A DNA stretch of 64,000 bases from JAHEEL01 sp942491345 (GCA_942491345.1 CALOAN010000012.1:1-64000), one strand, 5' to 3'. Positions 7,478-17,214 are shown, counted from the stretch's first letter. The notes: generated by a model from the letters alone, not told the origin. Translations and numbers: made by a program.

Positions 7478-9919
7478 CTATCTGGAAGCAGTACTTAAGA
7501 GGGTTTGATCAGTCGAACGTCGGTGCAGGCTCTGCGCCCAGGGAGCGCTACCACGTGGCAGGGTGCGATTGAGGGTAACCGCTGTAATACCACCCGACTG
7601 ATCACTTACCACTACCTCCGCTAACTGATCATTATTGATATCTCCAACGACGGGAGAGACCAGGATTCCAGTGCCAGCCTGAATTTCCGTACTCAGCAGC
7701 AAGGCACCGTCAACCGAATCAAAAGCCAGCAACCGGCCGGACTGGTCAGTCACCAGCAAATCTGGGATTTGATCATTGGAAAGATCAAACAGTGCGCCAG
7801 CCGCCACTACCCGGCCGCCAACTTCTCGTTGCCAGTTAGTTTCACCGTTTTTAACTGATAGGGCAGCAACCTGACCGCTAGTCGACACCGCCAACAGTTG
7901 CTGCTCGGCAAGATCTACCACCAGTGGAGTGACTAAATGAGGGGTGGAGTCAGCGGAGCGCCAGGAGATCAACCCACTTTTGCCGAACAGGGCATAGATA
8001 CCACCGGATTCGGCTGCAACCAGCACCAGCGGACCATCTGGACCAACCGCCACCGTCGGCGCCGACAAATCGCCCGCTGGCAACTCTCTTTGCCACTGCT
8101 GGGCGGGGGTTTGACCATTCAGAGACAGCGCCCAGACATCGCCGTTACCCGCCGTTACCACCAGATCATCGACCCCATCATCGGTGATATCTGCCACCAG
8201 CGGGGTTCTCAGACTACCAATTACCCCCAGACCCGCCGTGTTCCAGAGTTCCTGGCCGGTAATTCCGTTGAGGGCAACCACCCCTTTAACACTGGTCGCG
8301 ACCAGAATCTCCGGGCTTCCATTGGCGTCTAGATCAACGACGATGGGCGACGACTGGATAGTGCCATAACCGCTGTTCGCGCCGGTTTTCCAGAGCAGTT
8401 GGGCTTTGCCATTAACCGCATAAATCCTGCCCTCGAAACTGGCGACAACCAGATCTTTTATGCCATCTCCGGTTAAGTCAGTAGCAACGGGCGATGCCAC
8501 CACCCGTCCGGCAAAGGGCAGATCAAATATTTTTTTACCTTCTTCACCATCCAGCACCAGCAGGTGGCCAGCCCCGTCAGCGACGGCGACATCGAGAAAC
8601 TGATCACCATTGACATCTGCCAGCAGGGGAGCCGTCGGATAACTTCGGCCGTCGGGAAGCTGTCGCTGCCAGAGCGGGGAGGCCGACAGCGGCTCATTGA
8701 TCGGCTCCAGTCGCGGCATCTCGGAGCGGTCGCTCACCATTGACAGGGTGGTCACTACCAGTAACACCAATATTGCACCGCCGGCCCAGTAAAGCTTCTT
8801 CAGATCCCGAGGTGGCTTAAGCGCCATTGTTTTGACCGTTGCATCGGGATCAAAACCCGCCGCGGGTGCTGGTGTACCCGCCTCCTCGGCGAGATCAGCC
8901 GGCACGATAAAGGCTAGCTTGACACTACCCAGGCGAATTCGATCAGAGTGACGAAGCTGTCCGCCCATCACCGCCTCGCCGTTAATAGAGGTGCCGTTGG
9001 TGGATTCCGCATCCTCGATTTTCCAGCCGCTGCCGGTGTTAATCAGCAACGCATGTCGGCTAGAGACACTCTGATCCTCAAGCATGATGTCGTTACTGGA
9101 ATTCCGCCCGATGGTGTATCGAGACTTGACCAGAGGAATTTTTTGCCCCGCCCGATCACCGGACCGAATTAACAGGTAGGGACCGGTTAGCACTTCGACC
9201 GCTGCAGGAAAATGCCGGGCGACGGTGGCCTCCTCATCGTCGTCAGGCCCTTCGACCAGAAAGTCGATCTGATCAATGCTGAGTTTATCCCCCGGTCGTA
9301 CCATCGCCGTGGTCACCGGTTCGTCGTTTACCTTACAGCCGTTAGTTGATCCGAGGTCGCGGACAAACAGCTGCGAATTGAGAACCTCTATTTCAATGTG
9401 GCGCCGCGAAACCTGCGGCGTTTTTAATACCAGGTCACAACTCGGGTCACGGCCAACAATGACTTTCCCGCCCAGTGGAAACCGTAAGCCCGCGACGGAT
9501 TCATTAAGCCCTTTCAAACGCCAGGTGGAAGACCCATCGTTGGCAGCTGCCAGTACGCCCGAAATATCCGCATCGGCCGGTTCTGCGACCCGATCACTTT
9601 GGCGCAGATCCGAGGCATCAAATTTTTCAGTTGCCAGCAGGGGATCGATTACTTCAATTTCGACCGATTCCAGATTGAGTAAATCACCCATCTGTATCGC
9701 TTCTGATCCCTCAATCGGAATGCCATTTTTCATGCAGGAGCGCCCGATCAGGTCTACGACCAGCACCTGGTCATCCTGCCGGAAAAACTCTACCTGAAAT
9801 TCAGCTATACCAGACTCAGGCAGGACAACGTCGTTCCCGGGATCAGAACCGAGGGTCGTCCGCGGCTTATCAAGCGCCACCGTGGAGTACGGGCGGTTGG
9901 TGAATTTTAGTTCCAGCAT
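7478..9919 (-). CDS. triple-FHA, single-TM protein with C-terminal beta-propeller
   Basis: This 813-residue protein has three FHA domains in a row. FHA1 (about 1-90) is degenerate: GS replaces GR and there is no SxxH. FHA2 (about 150-225) has VGRDPSCDLVL, VSRRH and LGSTNG. FHA3 (about 268-340) has IGRNSSNDIML, VSSRH and ESTNGT. A helix at about 376-395 (AGGAILVLLVVTTLSMV) spans the membrane. Residues 415-813 form repeated blades of the FG-GAP/PQQ type, with repeated phrases like PLVADITDDGVDDLVV. I infer phosphothreonine reading inside the cell and a propeller outside. It is first in the operon with the PEGA lipoprotein. Confidence 0.8.
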   Translation of the reverse strand: MLELKFTNRPYSTVALDKPRTTLGSDPGNDVVLPESGIAEFQVEFFRQDDQVLVVDLIGRSCMKNGIPIEGSEAIQMGDLLNLESVEIEVIDPLLATEKFDASDLRQSDRVAEPADADISGVLAAANDGSSTWRLKGLNESVAGLRFPLGGKVIVGRDPSCDLVLKTPQVSRRHIEIEVLNSQLFVRDLGSTNGCKVNDEPVTTAMVRPGDKLSIDQIDFLVEGPDDDEEATVARHFPAAVEVLTGPYLLIRSGDRAGQKIPLVKSRYTIGRNSSNDIMLEDQSVSSRHALLINTGSGWKIEDAESTNGTSINGEAVMGGQLRHSDRIRLGSVKLAFIVPADLAEEAGTPAPAAGFDPDATVKTMALKPPRDLKKLYWAGGAILVLLVVTTLSMVSDRSEMPRLEPINEPLSASPLWQRQLPDGRSYPTAPLLADVNGDQFLDVAVADGAGHLLVLDGEEGKKIFDLPFAGRVVASPVATDLTGDGIKDLVVASFEGRIYAVNGKAQLLWKTGANSGYGTIQSSPIVVDLDANGSPEILVATSVKGVVALNGITGQELWNTAGLGVIGSLRTPLVADITDDGVDDLVVTAGNGDVWALSLNGQTPAQQWQRELPAGDLSAPTVAVGPDGPLVLVAAESGGIYALFGKSGLISWRSADSTPHLVTPLVVDLAEQQLLAVSTSGQVAALSVKNGETNWQREVGGRVVAAGALFDLSNDQIPDLLVTDQSGRLLAFDSVDGALLLSTEIQAGTGILVSPVVGDINNDQLAEVVVSDQSGGITAVTLNRTLPRGSAPWAQSLHRRSTDQTLLSTASR

Positions 9920-10180
9920 TGATCATCCTCACCGTCATTACCGCCGTCAATTCAGGCAGTCGATGTCGCGTCCTAAACCCCTGCGGGCAGCTTATTATTA
10001 CCCTTCAAGCTAATCATTATCGCAGAATTATTACTTAACGTAGTCAATATAGCTCGTTGACCGACACAACGACTCTGGTGACCCAGATACTGCTGGTTGC
10101 TCGGCTATACTGGGACACTGAAACAGCCATCCGGTCATCACCGATCACTTCCATTATTAACCCCTCTCCCCAGCGATTTT
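9920..10180. promoter_or_regulatory. divergent promoter region of the FHA operon and alr
   Basis: This 261-bp gap lies between divergent genes. The stretch 9990-10055 is AT-rich and is the likely promoter zone for the minus-strand FHA operon. A TATACT at 10106-10111 could be a -10 box for alr, with the start codon 70 bp further on. I see no matching -35 box at 17 bp and no hairpin or repeat. Confidence 0.3.
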
Positions 10181-11260
10181 ATGCGAGACATCACACGTAG
10201 GGTTTTTCTCCACTCACTGGCTGACAATTATCGCCAGTTACGCCATCTGGCCACTCCCGCCAGCTGTGCTGCGGTGGTTAAAGCGAACGGCTATGGACTG
10301 GGCATGGTGCCGGTCAGTCAGGCTCTTCACGCCGCCGGATGCAATGAATTTTTTGTCGCGACTCTGGCTGAGGGAGAACAGCTCCGCCTGGCTCTGCCCG
10401 CACCGACGATCTTTGTGCTCAATGGCCTGGGGCATCACCCTCCCCAACGTTTCCAGCAAGCTCAACTGATACCGGTGCTCAATAGTGGCGAAGAGATCGC
10501 GATCTGGGCCGAGGCCAACCACTCAACCCCCTCCCCCTGCTCCCTCCATGTCGACACCGGCATGCAGCGGCTTGGCCTGCCCGGCGATGAGTTCACACGG
10601 CTGCTGGCCGATCCACAACTTTTGCAACGCCTTAACCCAGTATTGGTGATGAGCCATCTCATCAATTCAGAGTTATCAACCGCTGCCACCAACGATGAAC
10701 AGCTGAAACTGTTCAATGACTTGCTGAAAAATCTTCCGCCGGAAATTAACAGAAGCCTCAGTAATTCGTCGGGAATATTTCTCGGTGACCCCTTCAAATT
10801 TGACCTCTGCCGAGCCGGTGCCGCCTGTTACGGCCTTAACCCGTTACCCGGACAGGCCAATCCGATGCTGCCGGTGGTCGAAATCAGCGCACCCATCATT
10901 CAGATACGCGAAGTCCACGAATCCGGCAAAGTTGGTTACGGCGGCACCGGCAAAATAGCAGCCGGCGGTCGACTAGCGACCATCGCCGCCGGCTACGCCG
11001 ATGGCTACCCCCGCCACGCCGGTGGTAACGCAACCATTCAAATTGGTGAATGGCTGGCACCGGTGGTAGGCAGGGTATCCATGGATTTAATCAGCGTCGA
11101 CATTAGCCACCTGCCCAGAGACGCCGTAGAGGTAGGCGATCCGGCCTATCTGCTCGGACCACTGGTGGATGCCGACGCCCTGGCCAAGGCCGCCGGCACC
11201 ATCGGTTACGAAATACTAACTGGACTGGGGCGCCTGGCTGAAACCGAGTATCCGGAATAA
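10181..11260 (+). CDS. alr: alanine racemase
   Basis: This 359-residue fold-type III PLP enzyme interconverts L- and D-alanine for peptidoglycan. The PLP lysine is K34 in AVVKANGYG. The catalytic tyrosine is in VGYGG, followed by the family block AAGYADGYPRHA, and a late VGRVSMDLISVDI completes the C-terminal barrel. The frame is open 84 bp further upstream, but the homology begins at ATG 10181 (MRDITRRVFLHSLADNY), which matches the usual family start. It is isolated, convergent with the MDR oxidoreductase gene. Confidence 0.93.
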   Translation: MRDITRRVFLHSLADNYRQLRHLATPASCAAVVKANGYGLGMVPVSQALHAAGCNEFFVATLAEGEQLRLALPAPTIFVLNGLGHHPPQRFQQAQLIPVLNSGEEIAIWAEANHSTPSPCSLHVDTGMQRLGLPGDEFTRLLADPQLLQRLNPVLVMSHLINSELSTAATNDEQLKLFNDLLKNLPPEINRSLSNSSGIFLGDPFKFDLCRAGAACYGLNPLPGQANPMLPVVEISAPIIQIREVHESGKVGYGGTGKIAAGGRLATIAAGYADGYPRHAGGNATIQIGEWLAPVVGRVSMDLISVDISHLPRDAVEVGDPAYLLGPLVDADALAKAAGTIGYEILTGLGRLAETEYPE

Positions 11261-11398
11261 ACCGGTTGGCAACTTCATCAATTAAATGCAAACCGAGAAG
11301 TGCGCGCCCACAACCCGACTGCCACCGATTGCAGGGTGCAACGGGCCCTGCTGAGCTGGGTGTCTAAAGGACTCTTCAACATCGGAAATACCACTCGT

Positions 11399-11471
11399 TT
11401 CCGTTCGCCCTGAGCCTGTCGAAGGACGCGCTTCGACAGCCTGTCGAAATACAGGCTCAGTACGAACGGAA
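11399..11471. repeat. REP-like imperfect palindrome between convergent genes
   Basis: The left arm CCGTTCGCCCTGAGCCTGTC pairs with a right arm holding CAGGCTCAGTACGAACGG. The inner part is a short CTTCGACAG/CTGTCGAA inverted pair around GGACGCGC. This matches the widespread proteobacterial repeat seen with the CCTGAGCCTGTCGAA core. It lies between the stops of alr (+) and the MDR gene (-). It may act as a bidirectional terminator or mRNA stabiliser, although no T-run follows. Confidence 0.7.
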
Positions 11472-11527
11472 TGTCGACGGATTATCCAGTTATTTGCATT
11501 TCAGGAATTCTAAAGCGCCCGCAGAGA

Positions 11528-12526
11528 TCAACCGACGTTGACCATTACCTTGCCGAACTGGGTGCTGCCTTCCAGGTAGCGATGAGCCTCAACCATCTCG
11601 TTGAAATCAAAAACCTTGTCCGTCACCGGGCGGATCGAGCCATCGGCATAACCTTCGAGAATCCCGGCAATTGCCCGTTCTCGCCGAACCTGGTCACGGA
11701 TCAGTTCAAACACCAGGTAAGCTCGCACGGATAGCCCTTTTGCCATGCCCTGACCGTAGGGAAACGGGGTGTTATGGGCATTGCCACTCAGGTTCCCATA
11801 AATGATTATCTGACCCTGCGGCCCCAGGGCCTCTGCCAGTTTAAGCACGCCATCACCGGCCACCGGATCAAACGCCAGTCGAGCACCTTTGCCGTCGGTA
11901 ATCGATTTAACCGCCTCGGCGATATCCTCTTCGTTACTGACCACCACCGCGTCGGCACCGTGTTGTAGCAATGCTTCGCGCTTATCGGCACCGCGGGTCA
12001 CCGCAATGGCCGTCGCGCCCACGCGATTACACAATGAAATCGCAGCGAGACCCACACTGCTGGAAGCAGCGTTGATAATCACCGCATCGCCCTTGCCAAT
12101 ACCGGTGATATCGTAAAGCGCACCCCAGGCGGTTAGATAGGGCATCCACAGGGATGCACCGTCCAGCGCCGTCATGCCATCGGGCCGCTTTAAAACGGCG
12201 CTGGCAGGCACAATCGCCTGCTCGGCATAAACGCCATAGCTATTCATCGAAAATGCCGGCAATACACTGACCGAATCACCGACCGCCAGCCCTTCTACGG
12301 CGCTGCCAATGGCCAGCACTTCGCCCGCCGCTTCATAACCGATACGCGCCGGCAACTTCGGCTGCTCCACATACTTGCCCCGGCGAAACCCGGCCTCGGC
12401 CCGGTTCAGTCCGATGGCATCGATACGCACGGCGACTTCTTTTTCACCCGGCGCCGCAAGCGGCAACTCCTCATACTGCAATACTTCGGGTTCACCGGTT
12501 TCGTGAAAACGAATAGCTTTGACCAT
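11528..12526 (-). CDS. zinc-independent MDR family oxidoreductase (NADPH:quinone reductase-like)
   Basis: This 332-residue medium-chain dehydrogenase/reductase has an N-terminal GroES-like half with IGLNRAEAGFRRG and GYEAAGEV. The Rossmann half holds AASSSVGLAAISL in place of the usual GAGGVG. The quinone oxidoreductase branch lacks the zinc cysteines, and I see none here. The length is normal for the group. A nitronate monooxygenase gene lies 54 bp upstream on the same strand, and the two may be transcribed together. The substrate is unknown. Confidence 0.82.
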   Translation of the reverse strand: MVKAIRFHETGEPEVLQYEELPLAAPGEKEVAVRIDAIGLNRAEAGFRRGKYVEQPKLPARIGYEAAGEVLAIGSAVEGLAVGDSVSVLPAFSMNSYGVYAEQAIVPASAVLKRPDGMTALDGASLWMPYLTAWGALYDITGIGKGDAVIINAASSSVGLAAISLCNRVGATAIAVTRGADKREALLQHGADAVVVSNEEDIAEAVKSITDGKGARLAFDPVAGDGVLKLAEALGPQGQIIIYGNLSGNAHNTPFPYGQGMAKGLSVRAYLVFELIRDQVRRERAIAGILEGYADGSIRPVTDKVFDFNEMVEAHRYLEGSTQFGKVMVNVG

Positions 12527-12580
12527 GTTTCTTTTCCTCTAATTAAATTTCTAATGGGTTAACGGAGCCGCCTGACCAGT

Positions 12581-13549
12581 CTAATTTGGCCGTGGCAGGC
12601 TCGCTAATATTTCAGTTGCTTCGGCCACCATGTCCGCCATGATTTCTGCCGCCGGTTTAACCTCATCGACCAGGCCACACGCCTGCCCGGTGGGCAGGCA
12701 GCCCCGATCCGGGTCATCCGAGGTGCCAAGCAGGTCCAGCACGTCAGCCTGACGAGAAACCTCCATCTGATCGGGGAATGGCTTGATCTCCGCCTCTCGC
12801 CCGACCCAGGAATCGGTGTACTGATTGCGCAGGGTGCGAATCTGTTTACCGGTATAGCATTTAGTCAGGGTGGTATCGGCGGCGCCGGAATCAATAATGC
12901 GCTGTTTCCACGACTGGGCCGCATGAGCTTCACGACTGGCAATAAAACGGGTGCCGACGACAACTCCCTGTGCGCCCATCGCCAGGGAGGCTACCAGCCC
13001 CGCTCCGCTGGATATTCCACCGGCGGCCAGCACCGGCATGTCACCCGCTGCACGAACCACCTGCGGTATCAGGCTCATGGTACCAATATTGCCGGTATGA
13101 CCACCCGCGTCAGTCCCCTGGGCAACCACAAAATCGATATCCGCATCGCGGGCCTTTTGTGCATGGCGCGGTGCTCCCACCATGGCGCCAATTAACATCC
13201 CGGCCTCCTTACAGCGGGGAATAATCCAGCCGGGAATCCCCAGCGCGCTGAGAAAAATGGGCGCTTCCTCCTCGAACATCACATCGATCTGAGCATCAAA
13301 AACGCCGGGGATGGGCACCAGTAGATCCAGCGCCCAGGGTTTATCGGTCAGGGATTTTATCTGCCGAATACCGTCACGAATTTCGTCCGGCTCCAGCCCG
13401 GCTGCGCCGTAAACCCCTAAGCCCCCCGCATTGGATACCGCCGCTACCAGTTCGGGCCATGACACCCCGCCCATGCCCGCCAGCACAATCGGCAATTCAA
13501 TCCCCACGGTGTCACAAAACGGGGTACGTAAAAACTGACTGTTCTCCAT
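12581..13549 (-). CDS. nitronate monooxygenase (2-nitropropane dioxygenase family)
   Basis: This 322-residue FMN TIM-barrel protein has family blocks: PIVLAGMGGVSWPELVAAVSNAGGLG near the N-terminus, AQGTDAGGHTG for the conserved QGxxAGGH loop, and PVLAAGGISSG with AQGVVVGTRF for phosphate binding. Members oxidise alkyl nitronates; others in the superfamily act as enoyl reductases or IMP dehydrogenase-like enzymes. I chose ATG 13549 over TTG 13552 because GAGAGGAG lies at a good distance before it. It is upstream of the MDR gene in the same direction. Confidence 0.87.
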   Translation of the reverse strand: MENSQFLRTPFCDTVGIELPIVLAGMGGVSWPELVAAVSNAGGLGVYGAAGLEPDEIRDGIRQIKSLTDKPWALDLLVPIPGVFDAQIDVMFEEEAPIFLSALGIPGWIIPRCKEAGMLIGAMVGAPRHAQKARDADIDFVVAQGTDAGGHTGNIGTMSLIPQVVRAAGDMPVLAAGGISSGAGLVASLAMGAQGVVVGTRFIASREAHAAQSWKQRIIDSGAADTTLTKCYTGKQIRTLRNQYTDSWVGREAEIKPFPDQMEVSRQADVLDLLGTSDDPDRGCLPTGQACGLVDEVKPAAEIMADMVAEATEILASLPRPN

Positions 13550-13663
13550 CAAGCTCTCCTCTCAAGTCCGTACAAATTACGCGCGGGCCAGTGGTTATAC
13601 TCTTCACCCGCGCCTCCTTATTTTTTTAACACTGTTACACAGTTAGTCGCAGAGAGGAAAACA

Positions 13664-14383
13664 ATGAGCCGAATTATTCTTGTCCACGGGGCCTGGCACG
13701 GCGCCTGGTGCTGGCAACCCCTCATCCCGCTACTCGAAGCCGCGGGCCACCAAGTGCAGGCTCATGACCTGCCCGGCCTCGGCAGCGACACCACCCCGGT
13801 CAACCGGGTGTCCCTGGCGCGCTATGTCCAGAGCGTAGCCGATCTGCTCACCGCCACCGACGAACCGGCCATCATTATCGGCCATAGCATGGGCGGCATG
13901 GTCATTTCCCAACTGGCGGAAGAGTGTCCCGAACACATTCAGCAGTTGATCTACCTCTGTGCTTTTTTACCGCAGAACGGTGAAGCGTTAATCGACAAAA
14001 ACGGCGCCGATGATTCCCTGCTTAACGAAAACAAGATGGTTGACCAGGAAACCCTGACCATCTCGATTAACCCCGAGCAGGTGCGGGCAATTTTTTATCA
14101 CGACTGCGATCCGCAGCTGGCCAAACAGGCCCAGGCAAACCTGGTTGACCAGGCCCTTGCGCCGCTCGGCACCGCCGTCAAACTGAGTGCTGAGCGCTTT
14201 GGATCAGTCGCCAAAACCGGCATCGTCTGTCTGCAGGATCAGGCAATTACCCCGGCGCTGCAACGCGAAATGTACACGGCTGGCCAGTGCGAAACCGTCT
14301 ATGAGCTCGACTCCAGCCACTCGCCGTTTCTTTCAATGCCCGATCAGCTGGCAGCGCTGATCTCCGAGCTGGCAAAGGACTAG
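13664..14383 (+). CDS. alpha/beta hydrolase, esterase/hydroxynitrile lyase-like
   Basis: This 239-residue hydrolase starts IILVHGAWHGAWCW, the hallmark of the small esterase group related to plant methylesterases and hydroxynitrile lyases. The triad can be read as Ser in GHSMGG, Asp in CLQDQAI and His in SSHSPF. AGAGAGGAAAA precedes the ATG. Its stop TAG overlaps the opposite TAG of the hypE fragment within a shared CTAG at 14380-14383. Confidence 0.85.
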   Translation: MSRIILVHGAWHGAWCWQPLIPLLEAAGHQVQAHDLPGLGSDTTPVNRVSLARYVQSVADLLTATDEPAIIIGHSMGGMVISQLAEECPEHIQQLIYLCAFLPQNGEALIDKNGADDSLLNENKMVDQETLTISINPEQVRAIFYHDCDPQLAKQAQANLVDQALAPLGTAVKLSAERFGSVAKTGIVCLQDQAITPALQREMYTAGQCETVYELDSSHSPFLSMPDQLAALISELAKD

Positions 14384-14976
14384 CAGATTCTCGGTAGCTG
14401 ATCACCCGCCAGTCGACTAAGTTTCTGGCGGGTGCCGTAAGCACTCTCCAGCGTCGCCCATCCCGGATGGCTATCATCCACACTGCCTATCACTGCCGCA
14501 TTCGCGCCCAGTGTATGCGAGTGAAAAATAGCCAGCGCCCGGTCAACCTGATCGGCAGGCAACAAGCAGAGAAACCGCCCTTCATTAGCCACAAAGTGGG
14601 GGTCGAGCCCCAGCAGTTCACAGGCAGCCTGCACCGGGCGGCTCACCGGAATCGCTGGCTGATTAAGATTGATTGATAACTGACACGCTTCGGCCAGCTC
14701 AACGGCCGCCGTTGCCAGACCGCCACGGGTCAGATCACGCATGCAGTGTACCGCTATCCCAGCGTTAAAAAGCTCCGCTACCAGGCCGTTCAAACTGGCG
14801 ACGTCGCTCTGCAGCGAGCCTTCCAGTTTCAGCCCTTCCCGGGCGGTCATCACCGCCATACCGTGACGACCCATGTCACCGTTTACTATCAGGGCATCAC
14901 CCTTACATATCTGCTGACTACCCACCGGCCATGGGCTAATCCGACGACCAATACCGGAGGTAGTGATGAAAACGCC
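14380..14976 (-). pseudogene. hypE: HypE C-terminal fragment truncated at the chimeric junction
   Basis: About 198 residues match the C-terminal 60% of HypE, which makes the Fe-cyanide ligand donor for [NiFe]-hydrogenases. Seen are GVFITTSGIG, KGDALIVNGDMGRHGMAVM, MRDLTRGGLATA, CELLGLDPHFVANEG, and the invariant tail LPRIC, whose last cysteine is the thiocarboxamide carrier. Homology stops sharply at 14976. Further upstream the same frame encodes only arginine-rich out-of-frame sequence of the neighbouring genome. The gene is probably intact in the source organism and was cut by a misjoin. It implies a hydrogenase in the left-part organism. Confidence 0.85.
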
Positions 14977-14977
14977 T

Positions 14978-16015
14978 CTGGCCCTCGACCTCGACCAGTT
15001 GCTGGTCGTAGACGTTCTGCGTCGTGATCTCGTGGACCGCCTCCACCTCACCGCACTGGATGCTGGTGAGCTGGTGCGGTGCCTCGATGCCGTGGAAGAG
15101 TTTGCGAGCCTGCCGGGCCGGCAGCTTGGCGACCGACTTGGCGGTGGCGAGGTAGAGCGCACGGTCCTTGGCGGTCCATTCCCACTCCCGCTTGGCGAGG
15201 AAGTCGAACGGCTGCGGGAACGTGTCGGTGTTGAGGGTGGTCTCGATCTGGAACACCTTCGGCCCGTGGTCGCGCATCACCTTGCCCATGCGCCAGGTGC
15301 TCTTGTGGAGCTCGGAGGCGTGCTGGTCCATGAAGGAGTGCGATGCCTCCATCGTGGTCGGGTTGTGGTGATGGCGCAGCGATCGGTAGCTGGCGAGCCC
15401 GACCGCGGTCGACTTCCAGCCGCCGTCCATCGCCACGAGGTTGATGTTGACGTAGACGAGCAGGTCGGACTCGGCGGCGCGCTTGTTGATCTCGATCTCC
15501 TCGCCCTGGTCGGTCATACCGAGGAAGGCGAGGTTGTCGGGGTCCTCGGCGTCGTGCTGGGTGAGCAGGCCGCGGGGCTCGAACGCGTCGTACACGCGAT
15601 CGCCGAGGGCATGACGCAGTTCGAACTCGTGCATGCGGCGATGCAGGGCGAGCGCGGCGACGAGCTGCACGTCGTCGACCCCGGCGTCGGCGGCCATCGT
15701 CAGCACCTGCTCGATGATCCGCTGACGTAGGTCGGGGCGACGCATCTTGGGGAGCGGGAGCGAGACGTCGTCGAACGCGATCGTCAGCTTCATGCCCGGG
15801 AAGAGCAGCGACGGCAGCGGGTCCATGTCGATCGGGTTGAGCAACGCTGTCCGGATGGCGCCGTCGACGTCGTCGATCGCATCGAGCGGCTCGGGTGCAT
15901 AGATCACCCGGCTGCGGTCGGCGGGAAGCTTCTCGAGTCGGAAGCCCTCACCGTGCCAGAACAGGGTGGGCGGCGTCGACTTGTCGACGTCGAGAACAAA
16001 GCCGGGTCTGGGCAT
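14978..16015 (-). pseudogene. LarA-like (DUF2088) protein, C-terminus lost at the chimeric junction
   Basis: About 346 residues of a lactate racemase N-domain family protein begin MPRPGFVLDVDKSTPP. They include the ALGDRVYD and MTDQGEEIEINKRAAESDLLVYVN regions and end in LVEVEGQ, after which relatives continue. Here the frame instead runs into the hypE fragment and stops at 14936. LarA proteins racemise lactate or other hydroxyacids using a nickel-pincer cofactor; this divergent group has no assigned substrate that I know. The ATG at 16015 overlaps the stop of the dehydrogenase gene (ATGA), so it is the third gene of a coupled operon. Confidence 0.75.
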
Positions 16016-17214
16016 CAGGAGTCTTCCTTGCGCAGGTCGAACGCGATCTTCACCGCGCCACGACGGCCGGCCGTGGCGGCGTGGGCGATCGCGTCGACGT
16101 GGTCGGACAGGGGATAGGTGGCCGAGAGGAGACACTCGGCCTCCAGGGCGTCAGCGGTCTCGATGGCGAGGTCGAACGTGCGCGCCGTGCGGCCGTCGGG
16201 GAGGTGCTCGGTGCCGTAGGTGTAGGCGCCCTTGAGTTCGGTCTCGCGGTGCCACAGGCCGGTCAGGTCGAGCGTGACGTCGGCGGGCATGCCGAGCAGG
16301 ACCACACGGCCGCGCGGGCGGGTCATGCGCAGCGAGTCGGCGACGGTGGCGCTGGTGCCGACCGCGTCGATGGTGACGTGGGCGCCCGAGCTGAGGTGGT
16401 CGCCGATCATGTGGCAGCCGGTCGCCCGCCGGACCGCCCGTTGCAGCCCGTCCGGTCCGACGACGACGTCGGCCCCGAACGCCTTGGCGAGTTGCTGCTG
16501 ATGCGGGTAGCGGGCGCCGACGACGATCTCGACGTCGGGCACGTAACGGCGCAGGCCCGCCACAGCAGCGAGGCCCATCGTGCCGGCGCCGAGCACGGCG
16601 ACGACCGCCGGACGCCCGGTGTCCTGGCGCGCAGCCACGACCGGTGCCGCGAGGAGCGCGGCGTGGATGCCGCCCGCGAAGGGCTCGACGAGCACGGCGC
16701 GTTCGTCGGGCATGTCGTCGGCGATGCGGTGGAGTTGCGACTCGTGGGCGACGAACTCGGGCGCCCAGCCGCCGCCGGTCGAACAGCAGAACCCGGTCTG
16801 GATGCCGGGCTCGAGCGGACCAGTGGCGAGATGGGCGTAGTCGTCGCCGTCGCCGGGGGCGGCGCCGTCGAACGGGGGAGCGAATCCCCGCGCCTCGTGG
16901 CCGAGCACCGGTTCCAGGATCACGCGGGTGCCGTCGTCGAGTTCACCGACCACCTCGTGACCGGGCACGAACGGGAACGACACCCAGTCCTCGAAGTACA
17001 GCGAGGCGTGGCCCTCCACGAGCGACAGGTCGGACCCGCAGATCCCGGCGAGGCGGGTGTGCACCCGGTGCCACCCGGGCCCCGGGAGGTCGGGTGCGTC
17101 GACCGAGGTGTACTCCAGCGGGCCGAGCTTCGTGGCCGTGACCGGCGAGACCGCCGACGCGATCCGCGCCATGCCGAGTCTGCGTACCGAGCGCGACACC
17201 TGGAGGGCCCTCAT
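16015..17214 (-). CDS. zinc-type MDR alcohol/polyol dehydrogenase
   Basis: This 399-residue enzyme has the zinc MDR signature ICGSDLSLVEG and PGHEVVGE, with E182-type EPFAGGIHAA. The nucleotide-binding site is VLGAGTMGLAA. The catalytic zinc Cys in ICGSD is present, but the four-cysteine structural zinc lobe is replaced by an ATGPLEPGIQTGFCCSTGGG segment. The ATG at 17214 is picked because it overlaps the upstream stop as ATGA and precedes the homology; a longer open stretch upstream is arginine-rich and shadows the FAR gene. It is the middle gene of the operon and probably oxidises an alcohol linked to the acyl reductase product. Confidence 0.8.
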   Translation of the reverse strand: MRALQVSRSVRRLGMARIASAVSPVTATKLGPLEYTSVDAPDLPGPGWHRVHTRLAGICGSDLSLVEGHASLYFEDWVSFPFVPGHEVVGELDDGTRVILEPVLGHEARGFAPPFDGAAPGDGDDYAHLATGPLEPGIQTGFCCSTGGGWAPEFVAHESQLHRIADDMPDERAVLVEPFAGGIHAALLAAPVVAARQDTGRPAVVAVLGAGTMGLAAVAGLRRYVPDVEIVVGARYPHQQQLAKAFGADVVVGPDGLQRAVRRATGCHMIGDHLSSGAHVTIDAVGTSATVADSLRMTRPRGRVVLLGMPADVTLDLTGLWHRETELKGAYTYGTEHLPDGRTARTFDLAIETADALEAECLLSATYPLSDHVDAIAHAATAGRRGAVKIAFDLRKEDS

